Shown here: positions 63,885 to 64,000 of the stretch, in pieces
How positions within the stretch are numbered: position 1 is the first letter of the stretch
How the letters are laid out: the number at the start of each line of letters is the position of its first letter
Source of the DNA: Anagrus nilaparvatae
Taxonomy: Eukaryota; Arthropoda; Insecta; Hymenoptera; Mymaridae
DNA: 64,000 nucleotides
Assembly: GCA_022575985.1 (NCBI GenBank)
Contig: JAKSXM010000007.1
Coordinates: 10,356,501 to 10,420,500 of the forward strand
Reading direction: 5' to 3'
Position numbers and translations under genes: made by a program
The notes under the pieces: model-generated
Told to the model about the DNA's origin: nothing
The model's database searches: none
What the model saw: only the letters and a program-made list of their open reading frames with translations

Positions 63885-63952
63885 ATCGTGTTTAGACCAT
63901 ATTTAGTGCAAACAAGTAGCTAAAAACCTAAATATGGTCTAAACACGACAGG
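63885..63952. repeat. Paired palindromes in the intron of copy 3
   Basis: TCGTGTTTAGACCATATTT and AAATATGGTCTAAACACGA form a near-perfect 19-bp stem. Each side carries a variant of the 22-bp palindrome (63,891-63,912 and 63,922-63,943). Confidence 0.7.
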
Positions 63953-64000
63953 ACTATAACACCTGGGGATTTATGCAAAATATACATCTAGTACAATAAA

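Overview
The window is a stretch of very AT-rich nuclear DNA from an insect. The protein-coding genes are split by many short GT-AG introns and are recognisable as conserved animal genes. The base composition, the small introns, two ecdysteroid-kinase-like paralogues and an intronless MATH-BTB gene would fit a hymenopteran parasitoid such as a braconid wasp. That placement is inference; nothing in the window proves the order.

Layout. 1-19,345 (+): the last five exons of a large conserved gene, possibly unc80. Its 16.7 kb intron holds two tandem EcKinase (CHK-like) genes on the opposite strand plus several inverted-repeat elements. 22,862-27,071 (-): biotin-protein ligase (holocarboxylase synthetase). 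28,142-30,899 (+): VARP/ANKRD27, divergent from the ligase. 31,917-35,695 (-): IRE1, the unfolded-protein-response kinase/RNase. 36,826-47,028 (+): VPS8, the CORVET tethering subunit, divergent from IRE1. Exons were joined by hand for VARP, IRE1 and VPS8 and give open frames of about 875, 939 and 1,333 residues. 51,465-52,601 (+): an intronless MATH-BTB protein.

Non-coding DNA is full of fold-back (inverted-repeat) elements. Three have arms built of tandem repeats: 41.5-42.5 kb, 43.5-46.0 kb and 56.0-57.0 kb. The largest, in the last big VPS8 intron, has about 14 copies of a motif close to the CTCF consensus, forward on the left arm and reversed on the right.

57.2-64.0 kb is the most unusual part. 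It holds three decayed copies (one +, two -) of an unrecognised multi-exon gene family whose C-terminal exon encodes a PWWP-like domain and a basic tail. The region carries about 20 copies of a 22-bp interrupted palindrome, TTTGCACC-N6-GGTGCAAA and variants. These occur outside the genes, at the centre of a 425-bp palindrome before the first copy, and as close pairs in almost every intron. I know of no described element with this organisation and regard it as the best candidate for an undescribed system. No tRNA, rRNA or CRISPR was seen.
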